Of a stretch of 64,000 nt of DNA, positions 24,701 to 37,529 are shown piece by piece. This DNA comes from Balaenoptera acutorostrata (Eukaryota; Chordata; Mammalia; Artiodactyla; Balaenopteridae): the NCBI RefSeq assembly GCF_949987535.1, contig NC_080066.1, positions 91,407,600 through 91,471,599 of the forward strand, in the 5' to 3' direction. Made by a program: the position numbers and the translations under genes. The first letter of the stretch is position 1. Each line of letters begins with the position of its first letter. The notes under the pieces were generated by a model that was not told the origin of the DNA, did no database searches, and saw only the letters and a list, made by a program, of their open reading frames with translations.

Positions 24701-27059
24701 TTCTCAATATTTGGGTATATCAGATAAATACATTAAGTAAAGGAATCTTATATATTGGTCCCTGCATAGTTTGCTCTTTCTTGTTTCTCTTTTACCTTTA
24801 CTAAATTAGCACAGGGAGAGATCTTGAAATGTTCTAATCAGGAGAGATTAGAACATCATATTTCTAGAGAGGTTGGTTGGACAGAGCAGTGGTCCCAGTG
24901 AGAATCAAAGCTTCTGTTTCTACTTGGAAGTGTACCTGTATAGAGTAGAGGGCTCCAGGAAATATCCTAAAATATTCCAATGTCCCTGCAGGAGATCATT
25001 AAGAGAGGCAGGATCTGGTACCAATCAGTGTACTATGACATGTTTGTCAGTCATCTGATGTGAGATTCTCAGAGCCAATCCCATATGGTAGGGCTGAGTG
25101 CAGAGTGATGAAGAACGTGTGAAAGCCTTTGATTGCATGTTAAAGATGAAGCTCTGATTTCAGGGAGAATTTTCTTACCTGACTGAATGTCATCCTTCTG
25201 TGGGGATCAGATTCTGTGCTTTTCCTCTGTTGATGACCACTAACTGAACATCATTAGAGGATCATGTCTAGACAGCATTCTTTATTTAATTTCTTAAAGA
25301 AGAAAACATTTTTATCCACTTTCAAATTGAGGATCAAAGGGAATGACATCAGTGAAAATGTCAGAGTAGGGAGCTCTGGCTTGTGTCCATCCCCAGAAAC
25401 ACTGACATATGTGGTAAAACCCGTCAAAATGATCTTATCAACACATGTAAGTTTTCTTTTCTTTTCACCCTGTAGATTTATCTTTCATTGAAACTTTACT
25501 TACTACAGGATGTGGAGAATAAACAAGGAAGTAGAAACTGTATTTCCTGATGAGAGAATCACTAAGTCACATTAGTTGTTCTGAACTCTGCCTTACTCAC
25601 CGTGACTGTAATTAAAACAAACAAACAAACAAAACACTTTTTTTTTGTAAGTCAGTTCTGACATTTCCTCATTAAAGACAAGGTAACAGATACAGACTTA
25701 GATTTACCAGAGTTGAGCAAAATTTTGATTGTGCCTGTGTTGAATGTATGAGCATGACCTGCTACAAAACTTCATTATACTTATTGCCACAACTGACAAA
25801 TTCCCTTTTTCCACTCCTGATATGTTGCATGTAAGGAACGCATAGGTCACTAACCCCAGCTGGTCACAGGTAAACTCTGCCACATGGATTACTGCCTGTT
25901 TTCCTGCTGGAAGACCATACATTCTCGAGTATCATGCTTGCAGAGTATCTGGGCTCTTCTTTTTTCTGGATAAAGGTTAGATAATCACCTAATTTTATGA
26001 GAAATATATAAATTTTATTTGCATATTCTTCAGGTTTTTATTTATCCATTCTCTTTCAAGTCCTAAGTGCAAATATTAAACTGATTTCCAAGAGGGTGGT
26101 AAATAAGACAGCTATGTTTATGTTCCAGAATTAGCAATAAATCATAATACAATTGTAAATGCATTAATGTGTGATTAATATGTAGACGCTTCAGAATCTA
26201 GGTATTAAAAAAAAAGAAGAAGGAGTTCTTGAAACTCTCAGGGAATTATAGAGAAGTCTTTGTGTCTATAAATATCACTCTGAAATAATGCATTTTCTCA
26301 GAGATAAACTAGGCATAAAATTGTAGGAAAAATCTTCATGAAATGAAAGAGCATGTGAGACGGCCATACAAGAAAAAGAATATTCTCAGAGAATAATGAA
26401 CAGTGTGGAGTTCAGCAGAAGGGTAATACAGATTCAGAGAGTAAAACTTTGGAGAGCCTAATTATGAGTTCCTCATATTTCATCTTTGGAGAGACTGTAG
26501 TCATTTGAAATATGATGTTATAAGGTGACATTAACATAGTTAAATACTTTCGTTTAAAAATGACCACTTAGAACCAGAATAAATGAAAGAGAACACAAAA
26601 TAATGTTTTTGTTGATTTTTAAAGGCCTCAGGTGAGTGTTGATAATTTAAAAATACATGATGTCTTTCACTGCAAAGTAAAGGAGCTGTTACAGTGGAGG
26701 ATTACTGGACTGAATGTCAATATTATGATGTAATATGAGTGTGTTTCGTGTTTGGTAATTGCAATCATTGTTGCTTTTGTTGTGGTCATCCATTTACAAT
26801 GCTTGGTGTCAGTTGATTTATCTCCTGTAAAAATAAAATACAGTCTGTGTGTGTGAAAAAAAACATACATGATGTCTTGACTAAAGTTGTATGGAATTTG
26901 AGATCTGGAAAAAAGCATTTCTTTTCTGTAATGCTAGGATGCTAATTGGACATTTTTGCAAGAAAGAGATTTCAGGATGCAAATCTCGTGTCTCTAAGGT
27001 GGGAAGTCAGTTTATGGTGGAACATTCTATTAAAATTGTGTGAGTGGAGAAATATTTCT
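24701..27059. other. Unassigned AT-rich DNA
   Basis: A 2.3-kb stretch with no recognised exon, RNA gene or repeat. It contains (CAAA)n near 25615-25635 and poly-A tracts at 26208 and 26860. It is one of the few stretches that looks like ordinary single-copy intergenic or intronic DNA. Confidence 0.4.
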
Positions 27060-28388
27060 TTGGAAGGAAGAGGTCACGAATCCCTTTTTAATAAAGTTAG
27101 TGGTTTATAGTATACCGAATGAGCAAAATGGCTCATTTTATATATAACTCCCTGGTCCATAAGTTGGATGAGCAACGTAGTATTTGGTGACAGATGCACT
27201 ACTTTGACGTTGGGATGAAAGTCATCCATGAATGGGGGGGGGGGTGGCCCAGAGCATCGTTGAGCAGCAAAAGAATGTTTTGCTGGGACGTCCTTCTCCA
27301 AGCAATATTTCTCTACATCTGGGATAAAGTGGTGGCAAAACCAGTCCTGGAAAGTGGCCTGTGTAATCCAGGCTTTGGGGTTACGCTTCCACACAACAGG
27401 AAGAGAGCCCTTGGCTATGTTTTTAAGGGTTCTTGGGTTCTGTGAATGATAAACTAAGAGAGGCTTCAGCTTCATATCACTGGAAACATTGCCACCAAAC
27501 AACAGTTAGCCTATCCTTTGCTGCTTTATAGCCCGGCATCAACTTTTCCTCTTTACTGATGTAACTTTGATCCGGCATCTTCTTCCAGTACAGTTGTGTC
27601 TCATCCACATTAAAAACCTGCTTGGGTAAATACACACCATCATCAATAATTTCTCAAAGCGTTTCTGGAAGTTCCTGGACAGCTACCCTATCTTCACTTG
27701 CTGTCTCTCCACTTACTTTTACATTGTGAAGGCTGGCTCTAGCCTTGAACCAATGAAACCAGCCATGGCTGGCATTAAAAGATGTGCCCTCTGATTCTTT
27801 GCCGTGTTTCTTTTTCAAGTCTTCATAAAGGCTTTTAGCTTTCTCTTGAATCAGCGTTAAGTTGAGCAGGACTCAGCGCTGATGTTGATCCTGCATCCGC
27901 ACACTGAGAAGTTTCTCCATCTCCTCCATCACTTTTCCATGCTTCTTGGATATTTTGTCAACATCACCGGCACAGCAGACTTCACATGTTCCATGATCTT
28001 GTCCTTGTTCTTTAGATTCGTGCCAATGATTGAATGATTCATGTTATAAGAATGAGCGATGTCTAACATCTTTGTGCCTCGCTCCACTCTCTCAATTATT
28101 TTCACTTTTGTTTCCATCATTATCGCTTGGCGCTTCTTAACAGTACCAGCTACATGACTGCTGCTTTTACGCTTGCTTCCAGACATCTTGGGCTTGAAAT
28201 AAAGGTACTGTACTACTGTACTCTATACAGTACTGTAAAGCACACAAAAGCACAACCACTTATAGAGGATGCACACACGTGACGATGTATGCCAGACACG
28301 TGAACTAACTTACATGATTGGACATGCGAATGGACGTTTGCATCTTTGAAAGTTTGCAACTTGAAGGTTCGTATGTAGGTGACTTACT
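27060..28388 (-). pseudogene. Tigger (pogo-family) transposase relic
   Basis: DNA transposon of the Tc1/mariner-pogo superfamily, whose transposase cuts and pastes at TA sites. On the minus strand the N-terminal frame (28186-27929) starts MSGSKRKSS and carries a CENP-B-type helix-turn-helix region (..ETKVKIIERVERGTKMLDIA..). The catalytic part (27502-27074) includes KNIAKGSLPVVWKRNPKAW, a 'DDFHPNVKVVHLSPNTT' segment and 'QLMDQGVI', as in Tigger proteins. The frame is broken between these parts. The right terminal inverted repeat ends in 'gtaggtgacttactg', followed by TA. The left end is missing, so the copy is truncated. Confidence 0.9.
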
Positions 28389-29188
28389 GTATTTGTACTG
28401 CCTTGGGAGAACTACCTAGGAAAACTTTGGTATGAGTTATGTCAGAGAATGTTTTTCTTATGTTCTCTTCTAGGAGTTTTAAGGTGTCATATCTTATATT
28501 TAAGCATACAAGCCGTTTTGAGTTTATTTTTGTGTATGGTATGAGGGTATGTTCTGACTTCACTGATTTGCATACGGCTGTCCAACTTTCAAAACACCAC
28601 TTGCTGAAGAGACTATCTTTTCCCCATTGTATATTCTTGCCTCCTTTGTCGAAGATTAATTGACCATAGGTTTGTGGTTTTATTTCTGGGCTCTCTATTC
28701 CATTCCATTGATCCATGTTTCTCTTTCTGTGCCAATACCATGCGGTTTTCATTACTGTAACTTTGTAGTATTGTGTGAAGTTTAGGAGGGTTATGCCTCC
28801 TGCTTTGTTCTTTTTCCTCAGGATTGTGTTGACAGTTCTACTTTTTATGGTTTCAGATACCTTTTAGGATTATTTGTTCTAGTTCTGGGGCAAATGTCAT
28901 GGGTAATTTGATAGGGATCACATTAAATCTGTAGATTGCTTTGGGTAGTATGGCCATTTTAACACTATTAATTCTTCCCATCCACGAGCGTGGGATGTCT
29001 TTCCATTTCTTTGGATCATCTTCAGTTTCCTTTATTAATGTTTTGTAGTTCTCAGCATATAAGTCTTTCACCTCCTTGGTGAGGTTTATTCCTAAGTATT
29101 TTATTTTTTTGATGCCATTTTAAAAAGGATCACTTGTTTACATTCCCTTTCTGATATTTCATTGTTAGTGTAAAGAAATGTAACCAGG

Positions 29189-29545
29189 GACTTCCCTGGT
29201 GGCTCCATGGTTGAGAATCCGCCTGCCAATATAGGGGACACGGGTTTGAGCCCTGGTGCAGGAAGATCTCACATGCCGTGGAGCAACTAAACCTGTGCTT
29301 CACAACTATTTAACCTGCACTCTAGAGCCCGTGAGCCACAAGTACTGAGCCCGTGTGCCACAACTACTTAAGCCCGCATGCCTAGAGCCGGTGCTTTGCA
29401 ACAAGAGAAGCCACTGCAATGACAACCCTGTGCACCACAATGAAGACTAACCCCCACTGGCCACAACTAGAGAAAGCCCGTGCACAGCAATGAAGACCCA
29501 ATGCAGCCAAAATAAATTTAAAAAAGAAAAACAAAGAAAAACAAA
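29189..29545 (+). mobile_element. CHR-type SINE nested in L1
   Basis: A sense-strand copy, with its head at 29189 and 'gaagacccaatgcagccaaa' plus A-rich tail at the end. It is flanked by 'aaagaaatgtaaccag' and 'aaagaaatgcaaccaa' (one internal mismatch). Confidence 0.95.
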
Positions 29546-30224
29546 GAAATGCAACCAATTTATGTATGTTAATCTTGTATCCTGCTACTTTGTTGAATTT
29601 GTTTATCAGTTCTAGTAGTATTTGTGTGGAATTTTTAGGGTTTCCTTTATATATATTATCATGTCATCTGCATATAATGACAACTTTACCTCTTGCTTTC
29701 CAATTTGGTTAGATTTTATTTCTTTTTCTTGTCTGATTGCTGTGGCTAGGACTTCCAATACTATGTTGAAGAGAAGAGGTGAGAGTGGGCATCCTTGTCT
29801 TGTTCCAGATTTTAGTGGGAAGGCTTTCAGCTTATGAACATTGAGTATTATATTGGCTGTGGGTTTGTCATAAATAGCTTTTATTATGTTGAGATATGTT
29901 TTCTCTATACCCACTTTGATAAGCGTTTTTATCATGAATGGATGTTGAAGTTTTTCAAATGCTTTTTCGGCATCTATTGAGATGATCATTTGTTTTGTGT
30001 TTTTCCTTTGTTGATGCAGTGTATCATGTTGATTGATTTGCATATGTTGAAACAACTTTGTGACACTGGGATGAATCAAATTTCGTCATGGTGTATGATC
30101 CTCTTATGTGTTGTTGGATTCGGTTTTCTAATATTCAGTTGAGAATTTTTGCATCTATATTTATCAAAGATATTGGCCTTCAATTTTCTTTTTTGGTAGT
30201 GTCTTTCTCTCTGTGTATGGTTTT

Positions 30225-30387
30225 TTAAAAAGTCTTTATTGAATTTGTTCCAATATTGCTTCTGTTTTATGTTTCGGTTTCTTGTTTGTGAGACATGTGG
30301 GATCTTAGCTCCACGACCAGGGATCAAACCCGCACCCCCTGCACTGGAAGGTGAAATCTTAACTGCAGGACCACCAGAAAAGTCCCC
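30225..30387 (-). mobile_element. Short tRNA-derived SINE (older CHR or Bov-tA-like)
   Basis: Antisense 'gagacatgtgggatctta', 'gaccagggatcaaacccgc' and 'gaccaccagaaaagtcc' represent only the tRNA-related half plus a T-rich left end. The sequence is more diverged than the other copies, which suggests an older subfamily. Confidence 0.75.
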
Positions 30388-30394
30388 ATCTGGT

Positions 30395-30768
30395 CTTTTT
30401 TTGTTTTTTTTTTTTTTAGTAAATTTCTTTCCTTCTTTATTTTTGGATGCATTGGGTCTTTGTTGCTGTGCTTGGGCTCTCTCTAGTTGCGGCGAGTGGG
30501 GGTTACTCTTTGTTGTGGTGTGCAGGCTGTTCATTGTAGTGGCTTCTTTTGTTGCAGAGCATGGGCTCTAGGTGCACAGGCTTCAGTAGTTCTGGTTATC
30601 AGGCTCAGTAGTTGTGGCTCGTGGGCTGTAGAGGGCAGGCTCAGTAGTTGTGGCACACAGGCTTAGTTGCTCCGCAGCATGTGGGATCTTCCCAGACCAG
30701 GGCTCGAACCTATGTCCCCTGCATTGGCAGATGGATTCTTAACCACTGTGCCACCAGGGAAGTCCCCC
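30395..30768 (-). mobile_element. CHR-type SINE beside an older SINE
   Basis: A full-length antisense copy. 'catctggtctttt' on the left and 'catctggttttga' on the right are probable target duplications, so it entered at the head of the older SINE at 30225-30387. Confidence 0.9.
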
Positions 30769-31025
30769 CCATCTGGTTTTGATATCAGGGTGATGGTGGC
30801 TTCATAGAATGTCTTTGGAAGTATTCCTTACTCTTCAATCATTTCAAAGAGTTTGAGAAGAATCAGTGTAAGTTCTGCTTTGTATATTTGGTAGAATTTG
30901 CCTGTGAAACCATCTGATCCTGGACTTTTGTTGGTAGAGAGTTTTTGTAAATTACAGATTCTATTTTGCTTTTAGTGATCAGTCTGTTCAAGTTATCTAT
31001 TTCTTCTCGATTCAGTTTTGTTCGG

Positions 31026-31490
31026 CTGTAAAAAAAAACATATATTTTAAGGTTATGTTAGCACCTAAATACTTACCATATATTAGGCCACAAAAGAGCA
31101 AAGAAAAAAATATTAAAATATTTTTTCAAATAGAAAAAGAATTGAAATATTTTTAAGAAATTGGGATAATAATACTAATTACAATAATGACAAATTTTTC
31201 TGAACTTAAAGACTACTTTATCTAAGATGCATATTATATGCTTATTGTTTTATTGTTTTTAAATACATGGAATGTTTTCTCCTTTCTAATGTAATTCTTT
31301 TATTTTACCTGTATATTGTGAAAAAAATTTAGTTGCACATAATATAAAAAAATTACACTTTAATAGGAGATATTAACCCATTTACATTTACTATAGTACT
31401 GAAAATACTTAGGTTTAGAGTTACCATGTTATTGAGTGCTCTTTTTTATTTATTTAATTTTTAAAAAGATTTAATTTCTGGGGGGCATAC
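31026..31490. other. AT-rich junction between two L1 copies
   Basis: A-rich sequence with no clear assignment. It may be a further worn L1 piece. Confidence 0.35.
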
Positions 31491-31852
31491 ATTATTTATT
31501 TTTAACATCTTTATTGGACTATAGTTGCTTTACAATGGTGTGTTAGTTTCTGCTTTATAACAAAGTGAATCAGCTATGCATATACATATATCCCCATATC
31601 TCCTCCCTCTTGCATCTCCCTCCCACCCCTCTAAGTGGTCACAAAGCACTGAACTGATCTCCCTGTGCTATGCAGCTGTTTCCTACTAGCTATCTGTTTT
31701 ACATTTGGTAGTATATATAAGTCCATGCCACTCTCTCACTTCATCCCAGCTTACCCTTCTCCCTCCCCATGTCCTCAAGTCCATTCTCTATGTCTGCGTC
31801 TTTATTCCTGTCCTGCCCATAGGTTCTTCCCAACTATTTTTTTTCTCTTTTT

Positions 31853-34800
31853 TTAGATTCCATATATACGTGTTAGCATACAGTATTTGTTTTTCTCTTT
31901 CTGACTTACTGCACTCTGTATGACAGACTCTAGGTCCATCCACCTCACTACAAATAACTCCATTTCGTTTCTTTTTATGGCTGAGTAATATTCCATTGTA
32001 TATATGCACCACATCTTCTTTATCCATTCATCTGTTGATGGACACTTAGGTTGTTTCCATGTCCTGGCTATTGCAAATAGAGCTGCAATGAACATTGTGG
32101 AATATGACTCTTTTTGACTTACGGTTTTCTCCAGGTATATGCCCAGTAGTGGGATTGCTGTGTCTTATGGTAGTTCTACTTTTAGTTTTTTAAGGAACCT
32201 CCATACTGTTCTCCATAGTGGCTGTATCAATGTATATTCCCACCAACTGTGCAAGAGCATTCCCTTTTCTCCACACCTCTGCAGTATTTATTGTTTGTAG
32301 ATTTTTTTGATGATGGCCATTCTTACCTGTGTGTGGTGATACCTCATTGTAATTTTGATTTGCATTTCTCTAATGATCAGTGAGGTTGAGAATTCTTTCA
32401 TGTGTTTGTTGGGAATCTGTATATCTTCTTTGGAGAAATGTCTATTTAGGTCTTCTGTCCATTTATGGATTGGGTTTTTTGTTTTTTTGATATTGAGCTG
32501 CATGGGCTGCTTGTAAAGTTTGGAGATTAATCCTTTGTCAGTTGCTTCGCTGGCAAATATTTTCTCCCATTCTGAGGGCTGTCTTTTCGTCTTGTTTACG
32601 TTTTCCTTTGCTGTGCAAAAGCTTTTAAGTCTCATTAGGTCCTATTTGTTTATTTTTGTTTTTATTTCCATTTCTCTAGGAGGTGAGTCAAAAAGGATCT
32701 TGCTGTGATTGATGTCATAGAGTGTTCTGCCTATGTTTTCCTCTAAGAGTTTGATAGTGTCTGGCTTTACATTTAGGTCTTTAATCCATTTTGAGTTTAC
32801 TTTTGTGTATGGTGTTAGGGAGTCTTCTAATTTCATTCTTTTACCTGTAGCTGTCCAGTTTTCCCATCACCACTTATTGAAGAGGCTATGATTTCTCCAT
32901 TGTATATTCTTGCCTCCTTTATCAAAAATAAGGTGACCATATGTGTATGGGTTTATCTCTGGGCTTTCTCTCCTGTTCCATTGATCTATATTTCTGTTTT
33001 TGTGCCAGTACCATACTATCTTGATTACTGTAGCTTTGTAGTATAGTCTGAAGTCAGGGAGCCTGATTCCTCCAGCTCTGTTTTTCTTTTCAAGATTGTT
33101 TTGGCTGTTCGGGGTCTTTTGTGTTTCCATACAAATTGTGAAATTTTTTTGTTCTAGTTCTCTGAAAAATTCCATTGGTAGTTTGATAGGGATTGCATTG
33201 AATCTGTAGATTGCTTTGGGTAGTAGAGTCATTTTCACAATGTTGATTCTTCCAATCCAAGAACATGGTATATCTCTCTATCTGTTTGTGTCATCTTTGA
33301 TTTCTTTCATCAGTGTCTCATAGTTTTCTGCATACAGGTCTTTTGTCTCCTTAGGTAGGTTTATTCCTAGGTATTTTATTCTTTTTGTTGCAGTGGTAAA
33401 TGGGAGTGTTTCCTTAATTTCTCTTTCAGATTTTTCATCTTTAGTGTATAGGAATGAAAGAGATATCTGTACATTAATTTTGTATCCTGCAACCTTACCA
33501 AATTCATTGATTAACTCTGGTAGGTTTCTGGTAGCATCTTTAGGATTCTCTATGTATAGTATCATGTCATCTGCAAACAGTGAGATCTTAAATTCTTCTT
33601 TTCTGATTTGGATTCCTTTTATTTCTTTTTCTTCTCTGATTGCTGTAGCTAAAAATTCCAAATGTGTGTTGAATAATAGTGATGAGAGTGGGCAGCCTTG
33701 TCTTGTTCCTGATCTTGGTGGAAATGGTTTCACTTTTTCACCATTGAGAACGATGTTGGCTGTGGGTTTGTCATATATCGCCTTTATTATGTTGAGGAAA
33801 GTTCCCTCTATGCCTACTTTCTGGAGGGCTTTTATCATAAATGGGTGTTTAATATTGTTGAAAGCATTTTCTGCATCTATTGAGATGATCATATGGTTTT
33901 TATCCTTCACTTTTTTAATATGGTGTATCACATTGATTTGCATGTATTGAAGAATCCTTGCATCCCTGGGATAAACCCCACTTGATCATGGTGTATGATC
34001 CTTTTAATGTGCTGTTGGATTCTGTTTGCTAGTATTTTGTTGAGGATTTTTACATCTATGTTCATTAGTGATATTGGCCTGTAGTTTTCTTTCTTTGTGA
34101 CATCTTTCTTTGGTTTTGGTATCAGGGAGATGGTGGCCTCATAGAATAAGTTTGGGAGAGTTCCTCCCTCTGCTGTATTTTGGAAGAGTTTGAGAAAGAT
34201 AGGTGTTAACTCTTCTCTAAATGTTTGATAGAATTTGCCTGTGAAGCCATCTTGTCCTGAGCTTTTGTTTGTGGGAAGATTTTTAATCACAGTCTCAATT
34301 TCAGTGCTTGGGATTGGTCTGTTTATAGTTTCTATTTCTTCCTGGTTCAGTCTCCGAAGGTTGTGCTTTTCTAAGAATTTGTCCATTTCTTCCAGGTTGT
34401 CCATTTTATTGCCATATAGTTGCTTGCAGTAATCTCTCATGATCCTTTGTATTTCTGCAGTGTCAGTTGTTACTTCTCCTTTTTCATTTGTAATTCTATT
34501 GATTTGAGTCTTCTTCCTTTTTTTTTGATGAGTCTGGCTAATGATTTATCAATTTTGTTTATCTTCTCAAAGAACCAACTTTTAGTGTTTTTGATCTTTG
34601 CTGTTGTTTCCTTCATTTCTTTTTCATTTATTTCTGATCTGATCTTTATGATTTCTTTCCTCTACTGACTGAGTTTTTCTTTCTTTCTTTCTCTAATTGC
34701 TTTAGGTGTAAGGTTAGCTTGTTTATTTGAGATGTTTCTTGTTTCTTGAGGTAGGATTGTATTGCTATAAACTTCTCTCTTAGAACTGCTTTTGCTGTGT

Positions 34801-35680
34801 CCCATAGGTTTTGGGTCATCATATTTTCATTGTCATTTGTTTCTAGGTATTTTTAAATTTCCTCTTTGATTTCTTCAGTGATCTCTTGGTTATTAAGTAG
34901 TGTATTGTTTAATGTCCATGTGTTTGTATTTTTTTTTTACAGATTTTTTCCAGTAATTGATATCCAGTCTGATAGCGTTGTGGTTGGAAAAGATACTTGA
35001 TACGATTTCAATTTTCTTAAATTTAACAAGGCTTGATTTGTGACCCAAGATATGATCTATCCTGGAGAATGTTCCACGAGCACCTGAGAAAAAGTGTACT
35101 GTATTGTTTTTGGATGGAATGTCCTATAAATATCTATTAAGTCCATCTTGTTTAATGTATCATTTAAAGCTTGTGTTTCCTTATTTATTTTCATTTTGGA
35201 TGATCTGTTCATTGGTGAAAGAGAGGTGCTGAAGTCTCCTACTATGATTGTGTTACTGTCGATTTCTCCTTTTATGGCTGTAAGCATTTGCCTTATGTAT
35301 TGAGGTGCTTCTATGTTGGGTGCATATCTTCTTCTTGGATTGATCCCTTGATCATTATGTAGTGACCTTCTTTGTCTCCTGCAATAGTCTTTATTTTAAA
35401 GTCTTTTTTGTCTGATATGAGAATTGCTACTCTAGCTTTCTTTTGATTTCCATTTGCATTGAATATCTTATTCCATCCCCTCCTTTCAGTCTGTATGTTT
35501 CCCTAGGTCTGAAGTGGGTCTCTTGTAGACAGCATATATACCGGTCATGTTTTCAGATCCATCCAGCCAGTCTATGTCTTTTGGTTGGAGCATTTAATCC
35601 ATTTACATTTAAGGTAATTATTGATATGTATGTTCTTATTACCATTTTCTTAATTGTTTTGGGTTTGTTATTGTAGGTCT
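31853..35680 (-). pseudogene. L1 ORF2 (endonuclease-reverse transcriptase), frameshifted
   Basis: The ORF2 protein nicks target DNA and reverse-transcribes its own mRNA. The total span of about 3.83 kb is full length. Pieces seen: endonuclease part at 35287-35057 (..IIVGDFSTSLSPMNRSS.. then ..DLIDIYRTFHP..), RT part in two overlapping frames at 34440-33928 and 33943-33278 ([27 protein letters not shown]), catalytic FADD encoded at 33577-33566, and C-terminal frames 33238-32867, 32836-32642, 32635-32288 and 32095-31853. The frame changes at each junction. The catalytic aspartates survive, which points to a fairly recent insertion. Confidence 0.93.
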
Positions 35681-35703
35681 TTTCCTTCTCTTGTGTTTCC
35701 TGC

Positions 35704-36800
35704 CTAGAGAAGTTCCTTTAGCATTTGTTGTAAAGCTGGTTTGGTGGTGCTGAATTTTCTTAGCTTTTGCTTGTCTGTAAAGATTTTAATTTCTCTGTCA
35801 AATCTGAATGAGATCCTTGCTGGGTCGAGTAATCTTGGTTGTAGCTTTTCCCCTTTCATCACTTTAAATATGTCCTGCCTGTCCCTTCTAACTTGCAGAG
35901 TTTCTGCTGAAAGATCAGCTGTTAACCTTATGGGGATTCCCTTGTTTGTTATTTGTTGTTTTTCCCTTGCTGCTTTTAATATTTGTTCTTTGTATTTAAT
36001 TTTTGATAGTTTGATTAATATATGTTTTGGGGTGTTTCTCCTTGGGTTTATCTTGTATGGGACTCTTTGCACTTCCTCGACTTGATTAATGATTTCCTTT
36101 CCCATATTAAGGAAATTTTCAACTATAATCTCTTCAAATATCTTCTCAGTCTCTTTCTTTTTCTCTTCTACTTCTGGGACCCCTATATTCTAATGTTGGT
36201 GCAGTTAATGTTGTCCCAGAGGTGTCTCAGATTGTCCTCAATTCTTTTCATTCTTTTTTTTTAAATTCTGCTCTGTGGTAGTTATTTCCACTATTTTATC
36301 TTCCAGGTCATTCATCCATTCTTCTGCCTCAGTTATTCTGCTATTGTTTCCTTCTAGAGAATTTTTAATTCCATTTATTGTGTTGTTCATCATTGTTTGT
36401 TTGCTTTTTATTTCTTCTAGGTCCTTGTTAAACGTTTCTTGTATATTCTCCATTCCAGTTCCAGGATTTGGGATCATCTTTGCTATCATTACTCTGAATT
36501 ATTTTTCAGGTAGACTGCCTATTTCCTCTACATTTTTTTGGTCTGGTGGGTTTTTACTTTGCTCCTTTACTGCTGTGTGTTTCTCTGTCTTCTCATTTGG
36601 CTTTTGGGACTGTGTTTGTGGTCTCCTTTTCGCAGGCTGCAGATTCGTAATTCCCTTTGTTTTTTGCTGTCTGCCCCCAGTGGCTAAGGTTGGTTCAGTG
36701 GGTTGTGTAGGCTTTCTGGTGAAGGGGACTGGTGCCTGTGTTCTGGTGGGTGTGTCTGGATCTTGTCTTTCCGGTGGGCAGGTCTGCATCCGGTGGTGTG
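35704..36800 (-). pseudogene. L1 ORF1 (RNA-binding protein), broken
   Basis: ORF1p is the trimeric nucleic-acid chaperone of L1. The C-terminal RNA-binding part lies at 36105-35704 (..PKHILIKLSKIKYKEQILKAAREK.. and ..GIPIRLTADLSAETLQVRRD..). The coiled-coil part lies at 36489-36238 (..NNRITEAEEWMNDLEDKIVEI.. type). The N-terminal part is at 36789-36499. Three frames are used, so it is not translatable as one protein. Confidence 0.9.
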
Positions 36801-37235
36801 TTTTGGGGTGTCTGTGACCTTATTATGATTTTATGCAGCCTCTCTGCTAATGGGTGGGCCTGCATTCCTGTCTTGCTAGTTGTTTGGCATGGGGTGTCCA
36901 GCACTGGATTTTGCTGGTCTTTGAGTGGAGCTGGGTCTTAGCGTTGAGACGGATATCTCTGGGAGAGCTTTTGCCATTTGATATTACAAGGTGCTGGAGG
37001 TCTCTGATAGACCAATGTCCTGAACTCGGCTCTCCCACCTCAGAGGCACAGGCTTGACACCCGGCTGGAGCACCAAGACCCTGTCAGCCACACGGCTGGG
37101 GGTGAGAGCAAGAGGTAGCTTTGGTACATCTCAAAGAGCACCAATGGGATTCACTGACCATTTTCTCTCCATAAGTGAAGAAAACAAAATTCAGTCTTTG
37201 GCGAGTCAGCCACTTTGGTAGCCAGCCCCCAAGAT
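36801..37235 (-). promoter_or_regulatory. L1 5'UTR remnant
   Basis: GC-richer sequence upstream of ORF1, ending near 'ccacttggtagcc'-like sequence at 37200. In L1 this region holds the internal RNA polymerase II promoter. No specific factor site is called. Confidence 0.6.
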
Positions 37236-37525
37236 AGCCCTAATCATCCTGTAATTATCTCCCAGTCTTCATGCACCCATGTGGCTCCTCGCACTTGAAA
37301 AGAGCTGACTGTTTAACTAATAAGACATTGCAGAAATGACAAAGTGCAGCTTCCAAAGGTATAAAAGACATTGCAGCTTCTGCTTTGGTTTCTGCTAGAT
37401 CACTCATCCTGGGGTAAGCCAGCTGCCATGTCATGAGGACACTCAAGCAGCCCTCAGGAGAGATCCATGTGACAAGGAACTGAGTGAGGCCTCTTACCTA
37501 CAGCCACGTGAGTGAGTCGTCTCAG
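37236..37525 (-). repeat. Probable MaLR/ERVL-type LTR fragment
   Basis: Plus-strand 'gccatgtcatgaggacactc', 'agcagccctcaggagag' and 'tgacaaggaactgag' resemble a common ancient mammalian LTR sequence. Family and orientation are by memory only. Confidence 0.45.
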
Positions 37526-37529
37526 AAGT

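Larger units (their letters stand above)
28395..31025 (-). mobile_element. L1 ORF2 fragment with nested SINEs
   Basis: Antisense ORF2 from C-terminal to reverse-transcriptase parts. Frames at 28384-28752, 28853-29071 and 29612-30079 show L1 ORF2 segments, including an RT block with the YADD motif and '[15 protein letters not shown]'. Three SINEs (29189-29545, 30225-30387, 30395-30768) interrupt it. There is no 3'UTR at the left edge, so both ends are truncated. Confidence 0.92.
31491..37235 (-). mobile_element. Near-full-length L1
   Basis: All parts of an autonomous LINE are present in order on the minus strand: 5'UTR about 36800-37235, ORF1 about 35704-36800, ORF2 about 31853-35680, 3'UTR 31491-31852. 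The total is about 5.7 kb. Both frames are interrupted, so the copy cannot move by itself. It is the best-preserved element in the window. Confidence 0.93.
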
